From assembly GCA_049578505.1 (NCBI GenBank), contig JBAUMC010000045.1:1-19442 (forward strand): a DNA stretch of 19,442 bases. Reading direction: 5' to 3'. Made by a program: the position numbers and the translations under genes. Origin of the DNA: JAGVPT01 sp049578505. Its GTDB lineage: Bacteria > Bacteroidota > Ignavibacteria > UBA10030 > UBA8401. Within the stretch, counting starts at the first letter, position 1. Every line of letters begins with the position of its first letter. The notes beneath the pieces were generated by a model. That model saw nothing but the letters and a program-made list of their open reading frames with translations, did not search any database and was not told the DNA's origin. Positions 15,340 through 19,442 of this stretch are shown in pieces.

Positions 15340-16593
15340 TCAGCTTCTGTAACTGGCGTTGATATCAACATACCTTTTCGACAAATCACATGTCCATAGC
15401 GTTGCGGCGTGATTTCCGCCGTGAAGGTCGACGAGGATACTGATCTCTTTCCGTCGAAGGATTTTCTTTGCTTTTGCCTCTGAGAAGAAAATGCTATAAT
15501 TCTTTCCAAGTATTTTCAATTTGTCAAAAAATATTTCCGTAGCGTCAGGATTAAAACGAACTCCCGACCTGCCGACAGCCGCTAAAATTCTTCCCCAGTT
15601 GGCATCTTCGCCGTGGATTGCAGTCTTTACCAGGAGCGAATTACACACCGTGCGGCCGGCTTCTTCAGCCTCTTTTTTTGAGGGAGCGCCCTTGATCGTT
15701 ACCTCAATGAATTTGGTTGCTCCTTCTCCATCCTTCACGATCATTTTTGACAGAACAACAAGGAGGTGTTCGAATGCCTCATAGAAAAGAGAGTATGAAG
15801 AAGTGTGCTCCTTCAATACCGGATTGCCGGCTTTTCTATTCGCAAGCACAAGCACCATGTCGTTGGTGCTCGTATCGCCGTCGACGGTGATACGATTGAA
15901 AGACATCTCCGTCGCGCGCTGTAATGTCTTGCTGAGCAAAGAGTGAGAAATATTTGCGTCGGTTGTCACAAAGGCCAGCATCGTCGCCATATTAGGTGCG
16001 ATCATTCCCGAGCCTTTAGCAGCACCGCCGATCCGCACCGGCCTATTTCCGATTGTTACCTCGACGGCATATTCTTTAATAAAAGTGTCGGTCGTGCAAA
16101 TTCCTTCTGCGGCGTCAACATTACCAGATTTCCGTAATTGTTTCGATGCAGTCACAATTCCCGCGTTAATTTTTTTCATCGGGAGAAACTGTCCGATAAT
16201 GCCGGTAGAGGAGACGAGAACTTGCGAACTCGGCACTTGGAGAGCTCGCGCTGTTGTTTTTATCGATTCCCGCGCGTCACGCATTCCCCTTTTTCCAGTG
16301 CATGCGTTCGCATTCCCGCTGTTCACTACAATCGCCGAGGCGAACTTCGATTTCTGCAATTGCCGTTGATCGAGTGTAACGCATGCGGCTTTTGTTCTAC
16401 TTTTTGTAAATACTCCCGCAGAGAATGCGGGTACATCTGATACGATAAGTGTAAGATCCCTCTTCTGTCTTTTTATTCCTGCATGAATACCCGAAGCAAT
16501 AAACCCATTCGGAGCGCAAACACCGCCTCGTATTTTTTTAACTTTTTCAGCCGGAGGCCGATCCGCCGTTGGCGGAAATTTTTCACTTTTCAC
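15340..16593 (-). CDS. argJ: Glutamate N-acetyltransferase / amino-acid acetyltransferase ArgJ
   Basis: Known role: transfers acetyl from N-acetylornithine to glutamate, recycling the acetyl group; bifunctional forms also use acetyl-CoA to make N-acetylglutamate. Seen: 417 aa. The precursor carries the self-cleavage site GMIAPNMA|TMLAF, with the new N-terminal nucleophile at T204; the GDTSTNDM block follows at 239-246. Start: GTG 16593, 3 bp after the argC stop; the first codons read KSEKFPPTADRPP, ahead of the conserved GGVCAPNGF at 23-31, so a somewhat later start is possible. A Shine-Dalgarno-like GGAAGGA lies about 12 nt upstream. Mono- versus bifunctional activity cannot be decided, but no argA is in the window. 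Confidence 0.94.
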   Translation of the reverse strand: MKSEKFPPTADRPPAEKVKKIRGGVCAPNGFIASGIHAGIKRQKRDLTLIVSDVPAFSAGVFTKSRTKAACVTLDQRQLQKSKFASAIVVNSGNANACTGKRGMRDARESIKTTARALQVPSSQVLVSSTGIIGQFLPMKKINAGIVTASKQLRKSGNVDAAEGICTTDTFIKEYAVEVTIGNRPVRIGGAAKGSGMIAPNMATMLAFVTTDANISHSLLSKTLQRATEMSFNRITVDGDTSTNDMVLVLANRKAGNPVLKEHTSSYSLFYEAFEHLLVVLSKMIVKDGEGATKFIEVTIKGAPSKKEAEEAGRTVCNSLLVKTAIHGEDANWGRILAAVGRSGVRFNPDATEIFFDKLKILGKNYSIFFSEAKAKKILRRKEISILVDLHGGNHAATLWTCDLSKRYVDINASYRS

Positions 16594-16596
16594 TTA

Positions 16597-17610
16597 TTAC
16601 AAAAGTCCTTCCGTCTCCTTAAGCCCGAGCATGAGGTTCATATTTTGAACGGCTTGGCCTGCCGCTCCTTTCACTAAGTTGTCGATCACGCTGAGAAGAA
16701 TCAGCGTATTGTTTCGCTCGTCAATGCGAAAACCGATATCGCAGAAGTTGGTGTAATTGACATTTTTTATTTCCGGTATTGCCGTGTTGTGAAGGCGGAC
16801 AAACGGAGCTGTCGAGTAATGCTTTTTATAGAGAGATGTGATTTCTTCGTGCTCAACTTTCCGTTTCAGCTGAAGATAAATGGAGGAATAAATTCCCCGG
16901 GTGATAGGGATGAGATGGGGAACAAAAATGACTCTTACGTTGCGCGACGTTTCTTCGGAAACCGCAGATTCGATCTCCGGCGTATGCTGATGGACGCCGA
17001 CTTTATATGCCCTAACGCTTTCATTCACCTCGGAAAATGAATAGTCGAGTGAGGCGCTTTTTCCCGCGCCTGATACCCCTGACATCGCACTGACGATAAT
17101 TCCGTTTTCTTCGGCGAGGTTCTCTTTGATGATTGGAATGAGGGGGAGGATTGCGCTTGTTGCGTAGCACCCTGGGTTGGCGACGAGCCGGGCTTTTTTT
17201 ATTTGCTCACAGTTCCACTCCGGCAAGCCGTATGTCGATACGGGCAATGTTTCTGCCGATACATGCTCGCGCTGGTAAAACTTCTGGTATGCATTGACAT
17301 CTTTTAGCCTGTAATCGCCCCCGAGGTCAATGATTTTTTTCTTCGCTTTCAGCAATTCGGGGACGACGTGCATTGCTTCTCCCGATGGCAGCGCGATGAA
17401 CACCAGGTCCGAATCAGCGACCTGATCGATTGAATATCGTTCAAAGATTAGGTCGGTTTGTCCCCGGAACATTCCGTACATCTCGTCGACTCGTTTGCCG
17501 GCGCTGCTGTGCGCAAACACGTTCTTGATCGTAACATGGTGATGCTTCAATAATATTCTGATAAGCTCGGCTCCGGAATATCCGGACGCGCCTATAATCG
17601 ATATGTTCAT
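16597..17610 (-). CDS. argC: N-acetyl-gamma-glutamyl-phosphate reductase
   Basis: Known role: NADPH-dependent reduction of N-acetylglutamyl phosphate to the semialdehyde, third arginine step. Seen: 337 aa, type-1 length. Nucleotide-binding GASGYSG is at 7-13, ALPSGEAM at 73-80, and the catalytic cysteine lies in VANPGCYAT (C148); HLIPITRGIYSS-type sequence completes the active-site region further on. AAGGAC about 8 nt before ATG 17610 supports the start. First gene of the operon, directly under the promoter and ARG-box-like sites at 17636-17670, and divergent from ychF. argJ follows after 3 bp. Confidence 0.96.
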   Translation of the reverse strand: MNISIIGASGYSGAELIRILLKHHHVTIKNVFAHSSAGKRVDEMYGMFRGQTDLIFERYSIDQVADSDLVFIALPSGEAMHVVPELLKAKKKIIDLGGDYRLKDVNAYQKFYQREHVSAETLPVSTYGLPEWNCEQIKKARLVANPGCYATSAILPLIPIIKENLAEENGIIVSAMSGVSGAGKSASLDYSFSEVNESVRAYKVGVHQHTPEIESAVSEETSRNVRVIFVPHLIPITRGIYSSIYLQLKRKVEHEEITSLYKKHYSTAPFVRLHNTAIPEIKNVNYTNFCDIGFRIDERNNTLILLSVIDNLVKGAAGQAVQNMNLMLGLKETEGLL

Positions 17611-17635
17611 AAAACAATGTCCTTAAAATTGCAAG

Positions 17636-17669
17636 GGTATAAATATACACTATCATGTATAATTATGCA
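17636..17669. promoter_or_regulatory. Tandem ARG-box-like operators upstream of argC
   Basis: TGTATAATTATGCA (17656-17669) fits the ArgR pattern TGnATwwwwATnCA at every fixed position, and GGTATAAATATACA (17636-17649) fits at all but the first. Their centres are 20 bp apart, close to the 21 bp of paired ARG boxes in E. coli. They cover both promoter hexamers of argC, and argR is in the same operon. The match is seen; ArgR binding is inference. Confidence 0.72.
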
Positions 17670-17670
17670 A
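17642..17670 (-). promoter_or_regulatory. Sigma-70-like promoter of the argCJBRG operon
   Basis: On the minus strand TTGCAT (17670-17665) and TATATT (17647-17642) are 17 nt apart. Transcription would begin near 17635, about 25 nt before the argC ATG. The -35 lies within the distal ARG box and the -10 within the proximal one, the arrangement expected for repression. Confidence 0.55.
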
Positions 17671-17705
17671 GAACTTTCTTGAAGGAAAAAGCACCCAAGG
17701 CTGTT

Positions 17706-17736
17706 TTTGAAATTCGCCCTCTTTTTCGTATCTTTA
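17706..17736 (+). promoter_or_regulatory. Candidate Bacteroidetes-type promoter for ychF
   Basis: TTTG (17706-17709), 19 nt, then TATCTTTA (17729-17736): one mismatch from TTTG-N19/20-TAnnTTTG. Predicted start near 17743, a leader of about 53 nt that is T-rich and lacks a Shine-Dalgarno before ATG 17796. Confidence 0.38.
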
Positions 17737-17795
17737 TGCCGTTCAATACCAAATTGCAATTTTTCATTTTTCACTTTTAATTTTTAACTGAACCA

Positions 17796-18893
17796 ATGGG
17801 CTTCAATTGCGGCATTGTCGGCCTGCCGAATGTGGGAAAGTCTACGCTCTTCAACGCGATCACTGCTGCCGGCGCGGAAGCTGCTAATTATCCATTCTGC
17901 ACCATCGACCCGAATGTGGGGATTGTGACTGTACCGGACGCTCGAATCGATGCACTGGTTAAAATCTATCAACCGGCTAAAATCGTACCCTCCGCCATCG
18001 AGTTTGTCGACATTGCGGGTTTGGTCAAAGGAGCCAGCAAGGGGGAGGGCCTTGGCAATCAATTCCTCTCCCATATTCGTGAAGTAGATGCGATCGCACA
18101 CGTCGTCCGATGTTTCGATGATGCGAACGTCGTTCATGTTGACGGCAGCGTCAACCCGAAACGCGATATCGAAGTTATCGAGACAGAGCTTATTTTTAAA
18201 GATCTCGAAACCGTAGAGAAAAAGACCGCAGATGCGGAAAAAAGGTCTAAGACGGGGGAGAAGAAACTTAAAGCGGAATATGAATTTTGCATCAAACTGA
18301 AAAATCATCTGTATGAAGGGCGCCTCGCCCGTTATTTTACTCAGACCGATGACGACGAACGGCTCTGGATTCGGGATATGCATTTGCTGACGAATAAGCC
18401 CGTGATGTATGTGTGTAACGTTCATGAAAAAGATGTTGCTGGGTCAAACGAATATGTTCTGCAAGTAAAGGAAGTCGCGAAGAAGGAAAATGCGAAGGTG
18501 GTCGTCGTGAGCGCAGCTGTCGAAGCAGAGATCGCAGAACTTCCTCTCGAAGAAAGAGCCGCTTTTCTAAAGGAGTTAGGTTTGAAAGAGTCCGGACTTC
18601 AGCAGGTGATTCATGAGGGATACGATTTACTCCACCTGCTCACGTTTTTTACCGCAGGGCCGAAAGAAGTCCATGCGTGGACAGTGCGGAAAGGCGCTGA
18701 CGCTCCCGAAGCTGCGGGTGTGATCCATTCCGATTTTGAGAAGGGTTTTATTCGGGCAGAAATCATGAAGTGCGAAGATATCATTCGATTGGGAACAGAA
18801 CAGAAGGTGAAAGACAACGGGTTGCTTTATATTGAAGGGAGAGAATATCTCATAGAAGACGGGGACATCGTTCACTTCAGGTTTAATGTGTGA
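17796..18893 (+). CDS. ychF: Ribosome-associated ATPase YchF (Obg/OLA1 family)
   Basis: Known role: universally conserved P-loop ATPase of the TRAFAC class that associates with ribosomes and is linked to oxidative-stress responses; cytosolic. Seen: 365 aa, typical. P-loop GLPNVGKS is at 9-16, the G3 motif VDIAGLVKGA at 71-80 and the altered G4 motif CNVHEKD at 207-213, whose NxxE form underlies ATP rather than GTP preference. A coiled-coil insertion spans about 130-170, and the TGS domain is at about 281-364 (LLTFFTAGPKEVHAWTVRKG). It is the only plus-strand gene, divergent from argC across 185 bp and closed by its own terminator. No Shine-Dalgarno precedes ATG 17796. Confidence 0.96.
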   Translation: MGFNCGIVGLPNVGKSTLFNAITAAGAEAANYPFCTIDPNVGIVTVPDARIDALVKIYQPAKIVPSAIEFVDIAGLVKGASKGEGLGNQFLSHIREVDAIAHVVRCFDDANVVHVDGSVNPKRDIEVIETELIFKDLETVEKKTADAEKRSKTGEKKLKAEYEFCIKLKNHLYEGRLARYFTQTDDDERLWIRDMHLLTNKPVMYVCNVHEKDVAGSNEYVLQVKEVAKKENAKVVVVSAAVEAEIAELPLEERAAFLKELGLKESGLQQVIHEGYDLLHLLTFFTAGPKEVHAWTVRKGADAPEAAGVIHSDFEKGFIRAEIMKCEDIIRLGTEQKVKDNGLLYIEGREYLIEDGDIVHFRFNV

Positions 18894-18926
18894 TCATAAA
18901 AGTGAACAAGGGAGTCCATGAATCCG

Positions 18927-18960
18927 AAAGGCATCTCGCTGATTATGAGATGCCTTTTTT
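18927..18960 (+). terminator. Rho-independent terminator of ychF
   Basis: Arms AAAGGCATCTC (18927-18937) and GAGATGCCTTT (18947-18957) form an 11-bp perfect stem with a 9-nt loop, running into TTTTTT. It starts 33 bp after the ychF stop; the opposite strand lacks a T-run, so the convergent DUF59 gene does not clearly use it. Confidence 0.9.
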
Positions 18961-18984
18961 AGCTTAATTATTAAGAGTAAAAGG

Positions 18985-19311
18985 TTACGCCCACCCAAGT
19001 TTTTTGCGTGCTTCAGGAGCGATCATTGCCGGACTCCATTGCGGCTGCCACACAATCCGAACATCGGCGTCGCTCACGCCTGAAATTTTCTTGATACGCT
19101 CGCGCACGTTGTTGGCAATCATCGATGACATGCCGCAGCCGGGAGAAGTCAACGTCATTTTCACTCCGACCCAACCGTCAATGATTTTGACATCGTAGAC
19201 TAATCCGAGATCGACGATGCTGACAGGAATTTCCGGGTCATGCACATCTTTCAACGCTTCGTACACGAGTTCTTTGGTAATTGCTGCAGGCTGTTCAATC
19301 TGATTTTCCAT
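18985..19311 (-). CDS. DUF59/MIP18-family metal-sulfur cluster assembly factor
   Basis: Seen: 108 aa. The family core DPEIPVSIVDLGLVYDV is at 25-41 and TSPGCGMS at 55-62 with the conserved Cys C59; the tail WQPQWSPAMIAPEARKKLG at 88-106 is the common PaaD/SufT-type ending. Known: single-domain MIP18-like proteins help mature Fe-S proteins (SufT) or act in particular Fe-S enzyme pathways (PaaD). No suf or paa genes are adjacent, so the exact role is open; KorB is one local Fe-S client by content only. Start: the frame is open to 19365, but GAGG at 19317-19320 is well placed before ATG 19311, and homologues begin at about this point. Confidence 0.88.
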   Translation of the reverse strand: MENQIEQPAAITKELVYEALKDVHDPEIPVSIVDLGLVYDVKIIDGWVGVKMTLTSPGCGMSSMIANNVRERIKKISGVSDADVRIVWQPQWSPAMIAPEARKKLGWA

Positions 19312-19388
19312 AAGCACCTCATTTTGCTGTAATAATATACGCAATTCCGTACAAAGATGGAACATTTGGCATAGATATTTTCACTGCG

Positions 19389-19442
19389 TCAAATTGTTAC
19401 CGACAGTCCGGCGTAGGCCATTCTTCCGATAGAGGGAATGAT
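19389..19442 (-). CDS. C-terminal end of a probable outer-membrane beta-barrel / TonB-dependent receptor (partial)
   Basis: Only 17 codons and a TGA are inside the window. The residues end in GRMAYAGLSVTI, resembling the last beta-strand of TonB-dependent receptors and related FCB outer-membrane proteins, which often finish with GRxYxAGLSxxF-like sequence. The terminal Ile instead of Phe is a little unusual. The call rests on very little sequence and could be wrong. The DUF59 gene follows after 77 bp. Confidence 0.35.
   Translation of the reverse strand: MIPSIGRMAYAGLSVTI

Noticed and set aside
17784..18425. 213-codon open frame on the minus strand
   Set aside because: Antisense to the start of ychF, which carries intact P-loop and G motifs; no ribosome binding site or domain.
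1..19442. CRISPR arrays, tRNA or rRNA genes, phage or toxin-antitoxin genes
   Set aside because: No regularly spaced direct repeats, no cloverleaf-like or rRNA-like stretches and no typical proteins of such systems were seen on either strand.

Overview
The window is a compact bacterial chromosome segment of moderate GC, almost entirely coding, with all but one gene on the minus strand. A GWxTD-domain protein, a gamma-alpha fused 2-oxoacid:ferredoxin oxidoreductase (KorA/KorB type), a PdxA with the GDFNG variant loop and candidate promoters of TTG-N19/20-TATCTTT form point to the Fibrobacteres-Chlorobi-Bacteroidetes group, probably an Ignavibacteria/Chlorobi-like lineage. That placement is inference; there is no rRNA or other phylogenetic marker here.

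Layout by position (genes run right to left unless noted). 1-2.9 kb: GWxTD lipoprotein-like/secreted protein, pdxA (4-bp overlap) and the start of ftsE, cut by the window edge. 3.2-4.4 kb: serA, whose Shine-Dalgarno lies in a 30-bp palindrome. 4.46-4.61 kb: a small non-coding mobile-element-like repeat. 4.6-5.7 kb: two exported thioredoxin-fold proteins, translationally coupled. 5.9-8.4 kb: leucyl aminopeptidase and an NrnA-like DHH phosphoesterase. 8.5-12.2 kb: ccdA-korA-korB, ended by a terminator. 12.27-12.39 kb: second copy of the repeat. 12.5-17.6 kb: arginine operon argC-argJ-argB-argR-argG, with a promoter overlapped by two tandem ARG-box-like palindromes and a strong terminator. 17.8-18.9 kb: ychF on the plus strand, divergent from argC and with its own terminator. 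19.0-19.3 kb: a DUF59/MIP18-type Fe-S assembly factor, then the last codons of a probable outer-membrane beta-barrel protein.

The genes mostly serve core metabolism: arginine synthesis by the acetyl-recycling (ArgJ) route with its own repressor inside the operon, serine and pyridoxal phosphate synthesis, low-potential 2-oxoacid oxidation or reductive carboxylation, peptide and nanoRNA turnover, and envelope thiol chemistry (CcdA plus two periplasmic thioredoxin-like proteins).

No obvious new multi-gene system is present. The most interesting signals are non-coding: a two-copy MITE-like element built from two inverted hairpin units whose stem differences are compensatory, each copy flanked by a short direct repeat; the tandem operators over the arg promoter; and the palindrome that covers the serA ribosome binding site.
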